64,000 nt of DNA from contig NZ_LT607752.1 in NCBI RefSeq assembly GCF_900090265.1, positions 3,100,001 to 3,164,000 on the forward strand, given 5' to 3'. The position numbers and the translations under genes were made by a program. Numbering within the stretch: the stretch's first letter is position 1; each line of letters begins with the position of its first letter. The notes under the pieces were generated by a model. It ran no database searches. It saw nothing but the letters and a program-made list of their open reading frames with translations, and was not told where the DNA came from. The stretch is from Micromonospora rifamycinica (GTDB lineage: Bacteria; Actinomycetota; Actinomycetes; Mycobacteriales; Micromonosporaceae). Below are positions 51,101 to 59,150 of the stretch, one piece after another.

Positions 51101-52496
51101 GCCCCAGGTCCCGCTCGGTCTCCTCCAGTTGCCGGCGCAGCCGGTCGACCTTCTGCTGCTCGACGCGGCGGTCCAGGGTGGCGCCCCGGTCGGAGAGTTC
51201 CCGGGCGGCGAGCTGGAGCTGCACGAGCTGGTCGGCGGAGCGGCCGAGCACCGCCAGGCAGAGCGGCTGGATCTCGGTGGGCAGGCCGTCGCGCAGCACC
51301 CGCAGCGGGTCCTCCTTCTGCGCCACGACCAGCACCCGCTTGCCGTGCGCCATCAGGTGGCAGATGAGGTTGCGGATGGTGTGCGTCTTGCCGGTGCCGG
51401 GCGGCCCCTGCACGGCGACGTTGCGGTGCTGGGCCAACCGGCGGGCGATGGACTCCTGCGCCTCGTTGGTGGGCAGCGGCATGAGCAGCCGCTCACCCAG
51501 CGGCTGCCACCGCTGCGGCTCGTCCTGCGGCATCTCCAGCCGGCTCGGCTCGTGGGCGAGGATCGCGGCGAGCGCGCCGATGCCGGTGGTGTCGCCGGCC
51601 AGCAGCCGGGACCGCAGCTCCTCCAGGAACCGGCGCAGCATCCGCTGCCGGGGCCGGACGAACAGCACCCCGGTGTCGTGCACGTACGCCCCGGTGGGGG
51701 CGGGGGCGTCGGCGTCGCGCAGCACCGGGTCGTGGCCGAGGCGGCGCAGCGCCCGCGCGAGGAAGTCCCGCCGGTCCTCCGCCGCCCAGACGTCCAGGTC
51801 GAGCTGCCCGCCCGCCCCGGCCAGGTCGAGCAGTTGCCGCAGGTAACGATCGTCGAGGCCGGTCAACGGATCGGTCTGCAACCGGGCCGGCCCCTGCGGC
51901 ACGACCCGGACGACCGACCGGTCGGGGTCGAACTCGACGGCGACCGGGGTCACCACCAACGGGTACCGCACCCGGTGCCCGTCGACCTCGGTGGTGACGA
52001 CGCCGTGGCCCCAGACGAGTTCGTGGCCGGCGGCGGTCATGTCGATCCGGTGCATGAGGTCGAACAGGGCGCGGTGCAGCTGGCGTACCCGGTCGGTGGC
52101 CGCGGCCTGCTCGGCCCAGGGCCGCCAGTCCTGCTCCCGCCACCGGTCGAAGCGGGGTCGCAGCCGGGCGACCGCCTCCTCGTCACCGGTCAGTTGCGGC
52201 TCGGCCGGGTAGGGCGGGGCGTCGGCCAGGTGCGGGACGAACTCGACAGGGGTCTTGAGCCGCCGGGGGGCCGCCGGGAAGCCGACCCGCAGCCAGCTGA
52301 CCCCGTCGGCCGAGACGCCCACCTGGCAGTCGGGGTGTTCGGGCAGGTCGTGCTGCCAGAACGCGTCCGTGGTGGGCACCGTCCGGGCCGGCTTCTCCAG
52401 CTGGGCGCGGACCGCCATCAGGTAGTCGACCAGCGCGGTGGTGCGCGCCAGGATCAGCGCGGGCGTTTCAGTGTCGGACGTGGCGCGGGAGAGCAT
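48192..52496 (-). CDS. Large SF1 helicase-nuclease fusion
   Basis: A 1434-residue protein. The N-terminal 340 residues have no recognised motif. Walker A is GPPGTGKT at 364-371. A long coiled-coil and helical insertion (about 420-1000) splits the helicase core, which resumes with VVIVDEASQAD (Walker B), VVGDDQQIGPQLS, SYTFQGDERDVVLVS and VNVAASRARDQLWVF. The last 90 residues are a Vsr/DUF559-like nuclease: Asp 1350 in RIDFVL and Glu 1364/Asp 1366 in AIECDGDAYHG. Fusions of this type occur in phage-defence loci, so a restriction or anti-phage role is likely. It is a single-gene unit at the right edge of the island. Confidence 0.82.
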   Translation of the reverse strand: MLSRATSDTETPALILARTTALVDYLMAVRAQLEKPARTVPTTDAFWQHDLPEHPDCQVGVSADGVSWLRVGFPAAPRRLKTPVEFVPHLADAPPYPAEPQLTGDEEAVARLRPRFDRWREQDWRPWAEQAAATDRVRQLHRALFDLMHRIDMTAAGHELVWGHGVVTTEVDGHRVRYPLVVTPVAVEFDPDRSVVRVVPQGPARLQTDPLTGLDDRYLRQLLDLAGAGGQLDLDVWAAEDRRDFLARALRRLGHDPVLRDADAPAPTGAYVHDTGVLFVRPRQRMLRRFLEELRSRLLAGDTTGIGALAAILAHEPSRLEMPQDEPQRWQPLGERLLMPLPTNEAQESIARRLAQHRNVAVQGPPGTGKTHTIRNLICHLMAHGKRVLVVAQKEDPLRVLRDGLPTEIQPLCLAVLGRSADQLVQLQLAARELSDRGATLDRRVEQQKVDRLRRQLEETERDLGLALAGLRALAEHESARYEIDGIRLSPGDVGAWLRERADRYGDIPDPLAPDLDAPLTGEEFSELLDIARRTRRQDRAQALRHLPTVAELPTAEAVRADRHELADTRRELDRLADAGMLVAEVRAVGRPALEELGGQLREALTQLTGREGAWTDRLGTLVQADANWRIRWEDHVAASEQALADLAAAARVIAGHEVAVVEAHLTEPRRLLALLDELRQRFAAGKGVSKLFQGTLARIATDCRIDGEMLRSAADVDIVVAYVTRRRLRQALATRWAEWRVPLGLPAEVGDEPEYWTGQLLTAAATALDWDRRRWPALLHTVRRLLPRAEHTTDVRRLTALIALLGRGTAVFAHDELVAEEHRLDALLQRGMSGPAASDLWRLLDQAFQGDLDGWDALLDEVRRLAALRPEAQRFGQLTDRLRPVAPDWTAQLEAGTAAALHGTGADCLDRWRWRRAQTWFDQVVGSVDPVALGRRVDRTRERIRQLTRELVVASAWLEVSLALDDRRRAALADWTTALRKIGKGTGRNAAQWQAHAQKAMTAAVDAVPVWVMSVDRAIEQFAGGARFDVVIVDEASQADLFALPVLSLAERAVVVGDDQQIGPQLSFVGSVTGLINAHLVDVPSAEHFDPESSLYDHAVRRSPERILLTEHFRSVPAIIGFSSDTYYGGEIEPLRTDRPAGIGDPVVAVHVPEGVRQDLPTYGNVNVAEAEALVARVAAIVADPAYAGRSVGVVSLLSTSGQAIYLLSRLREEIGEEEMERRRLRVGDSYTFQGDERDVVLVSTVVSPLNGPVAAFTKRDHHRRVNVAASRARDQLWVFHSVQPDDLRPDDARGLLLRYCQNVTTAEEAYDDLERRCDSDFEREVLRRMLRRGLRPLPQFRIGSYRIDFVLPAPDGRRLAIECDGDAYHGPEQWESDMRRQAVLERVGNCVFVRIRGSVFSRDPEAALAPLWQRIEELGIEGSRAAETSPRA

Positions 52497-52576
52497 GCGG
52501 CACCTTTGCTGGCTGTGGCGGTCCCCGGCACCCTACCGGCGAATTCCTCCCGGACGGGACCTCCGGTCGGCATTCT

Positions 52577-53740
52577 TCACCCCGGCTCGGCCGCCGCCCG
52601 CGCCAGGTTGGCCGGCACGTCCTTGGCGTGGTAGACCCGTTCGCTCGGCTCGATCCCGGCGAGGAACATCGCGTACACGGCCGCCATCCGCAGCCAGGCC
52701 ACCGGCCGCAGCAGCGCCACCGCCCGCTCCGGTCGGCAGCCGGGCACGTCGGAGCGCCAGCGGGCGCACCAGTCGGCGAGCACGGCGGCGGCGGGCCCGG
52801 CGGGCAGCTGCTCGGTCAGCCGGAGGACGTCGAACGCCGGGTGCCCGACGAACGAGTCACCCCAGTCGATGACGGTCCGCCGCCGCCCGTCGGCGCGGAC
52901 GTTGCCGGGGTGCAGGTCGCCGTGCACGAGGGTGTCCGGCAGCCCGCACCGGGACACCTCGGCGAGCCGCGTCTCGACGGCGGCGAGCTGCCGGTCGGCG
53001 GCGGGGTGCGGGGCGAGCATGGTGCGGAGCCACCGGGCCAGGGCGACACCGCGCAGGTCCGGCACCCCGGCGGCAGCCAGCCGGTCGACAGTGGGCACGG
53101 CGCGTAGCTGGAGGGCATGGTGGACGGCGGCGATCGCGGTGCGTTCGGCGGCGTCGGCGCCGTAGCGGTCCTCCCCCGCCACGTGGTCGAGCAGCATCCG
53201 GCCCTCGTCGTCGGCGGCGAGCAGCGTCGGCGTGTCCGGGTCGTCGGCCAGCAGCCGCAGCACCGCCGCCTCGTGCCGGAAGAAGGACGGCACCTGCTTG
53301 AGCCAGCTGATGCCGTGCGGCCCGTCGAGCCGCCAGATCGCCGACAGGTTCCAGGTGCGCTGCTGGGCCGCCCCGGTCGCCGGCCGACCCAGCCGGTCGA
53401 GCTGCCCGGCGGCCCAGGCCAGGCTCGCCGCCGGCCCGCCCGGCTGCGCGTAGGGCGCCCGCAACGGATGCGCCGCCGGCTCCACCGCCTCCGCCGGCAG
53501 CAGCGGTACGCCCACCGGCCCGACGGCCTCCGCCAGGTAGCCGACGTGGCCCCCGGGCGGCTCGCCCTGCTGCCCGGGGAGCAGCCGCAGCACGGCCACC
53601 TCGGTGCCGTAGGCCGCGCGGGCGCCGGCGACGACCTCGACCGTGTCCTGCCACCAGGGCACCGGCACGGTGAAGTCGGGCAGCGCGCCCAGCGTCCGTC
53701 CGGTGCCGTCGACCAGGACAAGGCGCACGGTGCGGGACAT
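52577..53740 (-). CDS. APH-like phosphotransferase with N-terminal NUDIX-like half
   Basis: A 387-residue protein. The first 110 residues (VRLVLVDGTGRTLGALPDF, VAVLRLLPGQQ) look like a small beta-rich domain that I cannot assign with confidence. The C-terminal 250 residues are a kinase-like APH domain: SWLKQVPSFFRHEAAVLRLL, the catalytic LVHGDLHPGNVRA and metal-binding VIDWGDSFVGHP. Specificity is unknown. TACCGT six bases before the ATG marks a leaderless start; an upstream in-frame start at 54010 is not supported. Confidence 0.82.
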   Translation of the reverse strand: MSRTVRLVLVDGTGRTLGALPDFTVPVPWWQDTVEVVAGARAAYGTEVAVLRLLPGQQGEPPGGHVGYLAEAVGPVGVPLLPAEAVEPAAHPLRAPYAQPGGPAASLAWAAGQLDRLGRPATGAAQQRTWNLSAIWRLDGPHGISWLKQVPSFFRHEAAVLRLLADDPDTPTLLAADDEGRMLLDHVAGEDRYGADAAERTAIAAVHHALQLRAVPTVDRLAAAGVPDLRGVALARWLRTMLAPHPAADRQLAAVETRLAEVSRCGLPDTLVHGDLHPGNVRADGRRRTVIDWGDSFVGHPAFDVLRLTEQLPAGPAAAVLADWCARWRSDVPGCRPERAVALLRPVAWLRMAAVYAMFLAGIEPSERVYHAKDVPANLARAAAEPG

Positions 53741-53884
53741 GCCCGGACGGTAACCACCGCGCTGCCCGTCGGGCGAGCCGATTACCACGGCGGCAGGCGA
53801 GCGGATTAGCGCACCGGAGCGAGCCAGCCGCACCCACTGCCACGACAACAACTCTCCACACAACGAGGCACTGACCACCGGGAC

Positions 53885-53945
53885 GGCGGGAGCGGCCAGC
53901 GCGCCCAGGGCGGGAGCGGTCAGCGGACCGGGGCGGGAGCGGTCA
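53885..53945. repeat. Tandem repeats at the 3' end of the TetR gene
   Basis: GGGCGGGAGCGGTCAGCG and variants occur three times in about 60 bases. One copy holds the stop codon, one lies inside the coding end and one downstream, much as at the expansin and dacB genes. Confidence 0.7.
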
Positions 53946-54747
53946 GCGCACCCGGGTGGGTGGCGAGGATGGCGTCGAGGCCCCGGAGGAAGAGGTCGTC
54001 GTCGCTCCACTGTGCGTCGTCGAGGTGGCCGGAGGCGGTGAGGGTTGGATAGGCGGCGGCGTTCGCCTCCAGGTGCCGGCGGGCCTCGGCACGTACCCGG
54101 GGGTCGTTCGTCTGGTGCCAGGTGGCCTCGGTGAGCGCCGCGCCGATCACGTAGTTGGCCACCAGCCGGGTCATCACGGCCAGGTGGACGCCGGTGAACC
54201 CGGCGCGGACCAGCGCCGACTGGAGGAACTCTGTACGGGCGAGGACGTGCGGGCCGAGCATGGGTCGACCGATCAGGCTGGGCGCCCAGGGGTGGCGGAG
54301 CATGGCCGCCCGCCAGCCGGCGGTCAGCGTGCGGACGTCGTCGCGCCAGTCGGTGCCGGCGGCGACCGACGGATCCCCGGTCGGGTCATCGGTGACCACC
54401 GCGCTCTCGGTCGGGTTATCGGTGACCGCCGCGTTCTCGGTCGGCAGCGGCACCTCGCCGAAGATCTGGTCGACGGCCAGGTCGAGGACGTCCTCCTTCG
54501 TGGTCACGTGCCAGTAGAGGGCCGTCGGGGTTACCCCGAGACGTTCCGCCAGCCGACGCATGGTCAGCCCGTCGACACAGTGCCGGTCGAGCAGGGCCAC
54601 GGCCGCCGTCACGATGCGCTCCCGGGTCAGCGGGGTGGCCCGGCGGTTGCGGGCCGGCTCGTCGCGCAGCCACACCGTGCCGGCCCTGCCGTCGGAGCGG
54701 CCGCCCGGCCGCTCGGCGGGTGCCCCGGTCAATCCACTCGCGTCCAC
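53920..54747 (-). CDS. TetR/AcrR-family transcriptional regulator
   Basis: A 275-residue repressor. After a 35-residue extension comes the DNA-binding domain (TRERIVTAAVALLDR, TMRRLAERLGVTPTALYWHVTTKEDVLDLAVD). The longer C-terminal half resembles TetR_C_1 of the tetracycline-repressor group. An internal repeat (NPTESAVVTDDPTGD and a near copy) lies at about 105-130. TAGGCT seven bases before the GTG supports a leaderless start. No efflux pump is adjacent, so its target and ligand are unknown; it may regulate itself through the palindrome at 54772. Confidence 0.85.
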   Translation of the reverse strand: MDASGLTGAPAERPGGRSDGRAGTVWLRDEPARNRRATPLTRERIVTAAVALLDRHCVDGLTMRRLAERLGVTPTALYWHVTTKEDVLDLAVDQIFGEVPLPTENAAVTDNPTESAVVTDDPTGDPSVAAGTDWRDDVRTLTAGWRAAMLRHPWAPSLIGRPMLGPHVLARTEFLQSALVRAGFTGVHLAVMTRLVANYVIGAALTEATWHQTNDPRVRAEARRHLEANAAAYPTLTASGHLDDAQWSDDDLFLRGLDAILATHPGALTAPAPVR

Positions 54748-54771
54748 CCGCGCCAGCCTAGTACCGTGTCG

Positions 54772-54782
54772 GTTAACTTAAC
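54772..54782. promoter_or_regulatory. Palindromic site upstream of the TetR gene
   Basis: GTTAACTTAAC has perfect 5-bp arms around a central C, 12 bases beyond the TetR -10 box. The same 11 bases occur at 1979-1989 upstream of the GH12 cellulase. Confidence 0.5.
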
Positions 54783-54881
54783 GTTGTTAGATTAGATGTT
54801 CACCGTCCGGGCGACAGAGTGCTCTGCTCACCGGTCGCCCCGGTGAGCAGCGGCGATCCCCCGGAAGGACGGTGGCGACCC

Positions 54882-55109
54882 GTGCCGCTGATGCGGATCC
54901 AGCTGGACAGCGACCGGTACACCGCGCGTCGGGTGGTGGAGTTGCACCGGGCCGGCAAGGTCCACCGCGAGTCCCGGGACGCCGCCCGCGCCGAGGTGTG
55001 GCGGCGCGGGCGCACCCCCGCCGCGGAACCCGTCTTCGTCGGCACCACGAACGGCGAGCCGGTCCGGCTCATCTACGACGTCGAGGTCTACCGGGACGTG
55101 ACGTCGTAG
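54882..55109 (+). CDS. Small hypothetical protein
   Basis: A 75-residue basic protein (MRIQLDSDRYTARRVVEL, then GRTPAAEPVFVGTTNGEPVR and a final YDVEVYRDVTS). No domain is recognised. The start is uncertain: ATGs at 54819 and 54891 are alternatives and no ribosome-binding site decides. It lies alone between the TetR gene and yidD and may bind nucleic acid, but that is only suggested by charge. Confidence 0.45.
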   Translation: MPLMRIQLDSDRYTARRVVELHRAGKVHRESRDAARAEVWRRGRTPAAEPVFVGTTNGEPVRLIYDVEVYRDVTS

Positions 55110-55228
55110 AACCCGAAGGCCACGGTTGCGCGCCCGGCCGGGCCGACACCGCCCGGCCGGGCATCTGTCGACCCCCGCCGGCACGGACGGCTGGCCGCCA
55201 GGCGGACGGACGACGGGCGGACAACCGG

Positions 55229-55612
55229 TCAGCGGACCGGGTCGTGGGTGCCGTGCGGGACGCCCGGCGTGCAGCGGCGCAGCCGGTCCGCCGCCATCCG
55301 GCCACCGACGGCCAGGCCGTACCGCTCGACGGCGGTCAGGCCGTAGGCGCTGCACGTCGGGGTGTAGCGGCACCGGCCCGGCCAGCGGTGCGACAACCAC
55401 CGCCGGTAACCGAGGATCGCCGCCCGGCCGGCCCGGTCCACCGCCGGCGCGCGGCTGACCCGGGCGGTGGTCGCACCGAGGGTGAGTAGGAACGAGAACA
55501 GGCCGAAGTCGCAGCAGGGCAGACCGTCACAGTCACAGACGTCGCAGTCGGCGTCGCACCAGTCGCGCTTCTTCCGGCGCTGCTTACGCTTGAAATGGAT
55601 CACGCCGTACAT
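55229..55612 (-). CDS. yidD: YidD, membrane-protein insertion efficiency factor, with Cys-rich N-terminus
   Basis: A 127-residue protein. The YidD core spans about 60-127: ILGYRRWLSHRWPGRCRYTPTC then SAYGLTAVERYG, with the conserved Cys pair, and it assists YidC in inserting inner-membrane proteins. Unusually, residues 17-35 hold six Cys among many Asp (DWCDADCDVCDCDGLPCCD), suggesting a metal site, before a short hydrophobic segment. YidD normally sits between rnpA and yidC near the origin; this copy does not. The ATG at 55612 is chosen over a longer frame. Confidence 0.8.
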   Translation of the reverse strand: MYGVIHFKRKQRRKKRDWCDADCDVCDCDGLPCCDFGLFSFLLTLGATTARVSRAPAVDRAGRAAILGYRRWLSHRWPGRCRYTPTCSAYGLTAVERYGLAVGGRMAADRLRRCTPGVPHGTHDPVR

Positions 55613-55721
55613 GATGCGACGGCCGCGCCACCTCCACGGAAGGCCGGTGGCCGCGCGGTTCGCCGCCCGATCACCGGACCCGCGCCCCGGGGGAACCGGC
55701 ACCACCGCTCTTCCGCTCAGC

Positions 55722-55895
55722 TCATCGGGATAACCTGCCGATCACCACGCTCAGCGGCAGCAATACGGCCGCGATCACCGCCCAGGCCGCCACTCCCACC
55801 CACACGGATCCGTCTAGCGTGAAAGCGAGCAGAACGGAAACCGGGAGCAGCGCGATCGTCGCCGCGATCATCGGCTTGGCAACTGAGTTTCGCAT
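55722..55895 (-). CDS. 57-aa two-helix membrane protein, candidate RHS immunity protein
   Basis: A tiny protein starting seven bases after the RHS stop codon. It has a short basic N-terminus (MRNSVAKP), two predicted transmembrane helices (about 8-26 and 32-52) around an Asp-Gly turn, and a basic end (GRLSR). The end of the RHS gene supplies GAGGAGG eleven bases before the ATG. Position and topology fit an immunity protein against a membrane-active tail; this is inference. Confidence 0.6.
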   Translation of the reverse strand: MRNSVAKPMIAATIALLPVSVLLAFTLDGSVWVGVAAWAVIAAVLLPLSVVIGRLSR

Positions 55896-55901
55896 GGCAG
55901 A

Positions 55902-58900
55902 TCAATCCTCCTCGGCCTTCTCGCTCAGGTACTTATTCAGCATGTTGGAGCCGCAGCCTCCCACCGCGCCGGTCACGAAGCCGACCCCGGCGCCGGGCAG
56001 CGAGAAGACACCCGCCCCAGTAACCGCACCAGCCGTTGCGCCCCCGACCGCGCCGACGGCGGCACCGATCGCGCAGGCTTCGCCGTAGTCGGTCTCACGA
56101 CCGGTCGGGTCGACAAAATTCACCGGGCTCGCGGCTGCGTAGCCGTATCTGTTGCCTTGGGCCGGGTCACCAAGGAAGGACAGATTGTCCTGCTGGGTGA
56201 AACGACCCTGTGCCGGGTTGTACCAGCGCTGCCCGAACTTGGTGAAGCCGCTCCCCGAGTCGTACGTGCCTCCGGCGAAGCGGATCAGGTTGGGCTGTCC
56301 GAGGGCGGCCTCGTCGGTGGTGGTGCCGGTGCCGTACGGGTCGTAGCGGTAGGTCGCCGCGACGGTGCCGTCGGCCTTCACGATCGCCACCGGCGAGCCG
56401 AGGGCGTCGAGGACGTACGCGTAATCGGTGGTGCCGACGCGCAGGCCCAGCGGGGTGCCGATCCCGTCACGCTCCACGTAGGCGGTGGTGCCGCCCGCCG
56501 TCCAGGACTGCAACGAGGCCATCCCGTGCTGGTCGTCCAGACCGTACTGCATGGTGGTGGTGCCGGCCCGGACCAGTTCGACCTGGTCGCTGCCGACGTA
56601 GCTGTAGGTGGTGGCGTTCACGCCGGTCATCTGCTTGGCCGGGTTGTAGGTCATCGGATTCACCGTCGGCGTGCTGGTCCGGGTCTGGTTGCCCCGGCCG
56701 TCGTAGGTGTTGTTGGTGGTGGTGATCTGGTTGGCGGTGTTGTAGGTCAGGGTCTGGGTGGTGGTGCCGTCGACCTTGACGCTGGTCCGGTTGCCGTTGC
56801 TGTTGTAGGCGTATTCGTAGGTCTTGCCGTTGTAGTCGGTGGCCTTGGTGAGCCGGTTGGCCTTGTCGTAGGTGAACTGGCTGACCACGCCGCTGACCTC
56901 GTCCTTCTGCCACTGGCGCAGGCCGGTGTCGTCGGCCTTGGCCGTCGAGCAGGGCTGGCCCGCGGTGTACTCCGCGTGGCAGTAGGTGACGTCGAAGACG
57001 GTGGCCGGGCTGGCCGAGTTGCGGGTGGCGGTGATCCGGGTCGGCCGGTCCGACTTGTCGTACACCGTCTTGATCCGCATGGCGTACGCGCTGTTCGTCT
57101 CGTCGCTGGCGAAGTACGTGTTGAGCCGGTTGCCGTTCTTGTCGTACGAGAAGTTGTAGCGGGTGCCCCCGGCGGTGTCCATCCGGTACAGCCAGTTGCG
57201 GGTGTTGTAGTAGTACTTCGTGGTGCCCCGGCCGTCGGTGAGTTCGGTCAGGTTGCCGGCGAGGTCGTACGAGTACTTGAACGTCGGGGTGCCCGGGTTG
57301 GTGCGCCGGTCCAGCCGGTTGAGCTGGTCGAAACCCCACGTGGTGGTGCCTGAGGAGTCGACCCGGCTGATCACGTTGCCGGCCCGGCCGTACTCGAAGG
57401 TGACCGCGGTGAGGCTGCCGCAGCCGGAGTAGCTGATCTTCTGGACCCGGTCGTCCTTGCTCCACTGGTAGGTGGTCAGGCAGCCGTCGTCGGCGGTCTC
57501 CAGCCGGCCCAGGTTGTCGTAAGTGAAGGTCTTCACGGCCAGGCCGTTGCCGGTCGGCGGGGTGACCTTGGTGATCTGCTTGTTCGAGTCGTACGTGTAG
57601 CTGGTGGGATTGCCGCTGTTGGCCGGGTCGGTCGAGGTCTTGACGGTGCCGTCGGAGTTGTAGTCGACCTCGGCCTTCGCCGCGAGGGCGTCGGCGGTGG
57701 AGGTGCGGTTGCCGGCGCCGTTGTAGGTGTAGGTCGAGCTGTTGCTCTGGGCGTCGATCGACGACGACGGCTGGAAGTTCGCGGTCGGGTTCGTCGCGGT
57801 CGCGGCGTTGGCGTAGGCGGCGGACGCGCTGGCCCCGGTGGGCGAGGCCGACTTGGTGAGCGACTCGCCCGCGTTCGCGCCGTAGGTGTTGGTGACGGTG
57901 CCGTCCTCGGGGCTGACCGCGCTGGCCACGTCGCTGAACGGCGTGTACGTCTTGCTCCGGCTGTTGCCGGCCGGGTCGGTGGCCTTGGTGACCCGCTTGT
58001 CGCTGTTGAGGTCATAGGTGGTGTTCGGCACGTTCGCCACCGGCTGGGACAGGTCCTGCCGGGGGTCGGCCACCAACGTCTGCGACGACGTCGGGTAGGC
58101 CAGCCGGGTGGTGGCCCCCTGCCCGGTGGCGTTGTTGGTCACCTGGGTGAACGAGGTCACCCGGTGCTGACCGTCATAGGTGACCGTGCTGTAGGTGTCG
58201 TCCTTGGTCCAGATCTTCACCAGGTCACCGGCGCCGTCGTACTCGAACGTCCAGCGGCGGGAGGACGCCGGTGACTGGATGGCGCTGAGCCGGTTGTTGG
58301 CGTCGTACTCGTAGCTGACCTCGCGCAGGACGCCGTAACCGTCGCTCTGCTGGTACTTCGTCAGCCGGTCACCGGTGTAGACGACGGTGGCCTTACGGGC
58401 GTAGGCACCACCACGGTCGGAGGTCACCTGGGTCATCTTCCCGGCGCTGTAGACGAAGTCGGTGACGTTGCCGTTGCGGTCCTCGGTCTTCTCCAGCACC
58501 CCGGCGGAGGTGAAGAAGAGCGCCCGCCCGCTGTCGTGCTCGGTCAGCTTCCAGCCGCTCCCATCGTGGGCCAGGCCGGCCTTGAACTCGCCGGGCGAGG
58601 AGTAGCCGGAACCGGAGCCGGTGAACTTGCCGACCACCCCGTCGGCGGCGGCGTAGGTGACCGAGCCGTCGTCGGCCGGGTAGAGCTTGACGTCCACTCC
58701 CGAGCGGGTACGCCAACCGGGGCCGTGTGCACCGACGGCCAGGTCGCCACCGACGAACAGGCTGTTGAAGCTCGCGCCGAGCGTCACGTTGTCGGCGATG
58801 CCGGGCAGGGTGAGATCGGTGCTGCGCAGCATCAGGTTGCCGGAGCCGACGTTGACGGTCGCCTCCAGGCGGTCGGTCAGCGAGAACGACAACTGGGTGC

Positions 58901-59150
58901 CGTTGCGGACCGGACCGGTGCCCTTGGGCACCACGGGCGCTGCCCCCGCGGCAGCACGGGCGGTGCGTCGGGTCGGGCTGTCGTAGAGCCATACGTTCTT
59001 GCCGGACCTGGGCGACACCAGCGAGGTATCCGTCCTGGGAGCGGTGGACACGGGCGGGGCGGCGGATGCCGGACCGCCGGCCGGGGCGATGACCATCGAG
59101 GCGGCCAGCACGGTGGCCGCCACTCCCCCGGTCGCAGTGCATTTAACCAT
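55902..59150 (-). CDS. Secreted RHS/YD-repeat protein with short glycine-rich tail
   Basis: A 1082-residue exported protein. A signal peptide (1 to about 31) precedes a DUF6531-like opening (VNVGSGNLMLRSTDLTLPG) and some 20 YD repeats (RNGNVTDFVYS, YDKNGNRLN, YDPYGTG). The core ends with RYGYAAASPVNFVDPTGR, the usual junction before a polymorphic toxin. The remaining 64 residues are a Gly/Ala-rich hydrophobic stretch with GxxxG spacing and two Cys, then a charged end (KYLSEKAEED). It is too short for a nuclease and looks like a membrane-inserting peptide. GGGGAG lies five bases before the ATG at 59150. Confidence 0.85.
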   Translation of the reverse strand: MVKCTATGGVAATVLAASMVIAPAGGPASAAPPVSTAPRTDTSLVSPRSGKNVWLYDSPTRRTARAAAGAAPVVPKGTGPVRNGTQLSFSLTDRLEATVNVGSGNLMLRSTDLTLPGIADNVTLGASFNSLFVGGDLAVGAHGPGWRTRSGVDVKLYPADDGSVTYAAADGVVGKFTGSGSGYSSPGEFKAGLAHDGSGWKLTEHDSGRALFFTSAGVLEKTEDRNGNVTDFVYSAGKMTQVTSDRGGAYARKATVVYTGDRLTKYQQSDGYGVLREVSYEYDANNRLSAIQSPASSRRWTFEYDGAGDLVKIWTKDDTYSTVTYDGQHRVTSFTQVTNNATGQGATTRLAYPTSSQTLVADPRQDLSQPVANVPNTTYDLNSDKRVTKATDPAGNSRSKTYTPFSDVASAVSPEDGTVTNTYGANAGESLTKSASPTGASASAAYANAATATNPTANFQPSSSIDAQSNSSTYTYNGAGNRTSTADALAAKAEVDYNSDGTVKTSTDPANSGNPTSYTYDSNKQITKVTPPTGNGLAVKTFTYDNLGRLETADDGCLTTYQWSKDDRVQKISYSGCGSLTAVTFEYGRAGNVISRVDSSGTTTWGFDQLNRLDRRTNPGTPTFKYSYDLAGNLTELTDGRGTTKYYYNTRNWLYRMDTAGGTRYNFSYDKNGNRLNTYFASDETNSAYAMRIKTVYDKSDRPTRITATRNSASPATVFDVTYCHAEYTAGQPCSTAKADDTGLRQWQKDEVSGVVSQFTYDKANRLTKATDYNGKTYEYAYNSNGNRTSVKVDGTTTQTLTYNTANQITTTNNTYDGRGNQTRTSTPTVNPMTYNPAKQMTGVNATTYSYVGSDQVELVRAGTTTMQYGLDDQHGMASLQSWTAGGTTAYVERDGIGTPLGLRVGTTDYAYVLDALGSPVAIVKADGTVAATYRYDPYGTGTTTDEAALGQPNLIRFAGGTYDSGSGFTKFGQRWYNPAQGRFTQQDNLSFLGDPAQGNRYGYAAASPVNFVDPTGRETDYGEACAIGAAVGAVGGATAGAVTGAGVFSLPGAGVGFVTGAVGGCGSNMLNKYLSEKAEED

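Noticed and set aside
49264..51846. 860-codon open frame on the plus strand across the large helicase
   Set aside because: Ser/Arg-rich antisense shadow of a gene with intact helicase and nuclease motifs.
50154..52634. 826-codon open frame on the plus strand
   Set aside because: Low-complexity Gly/Gln/Val-rich shadow of the same helicase gene, no domain character.
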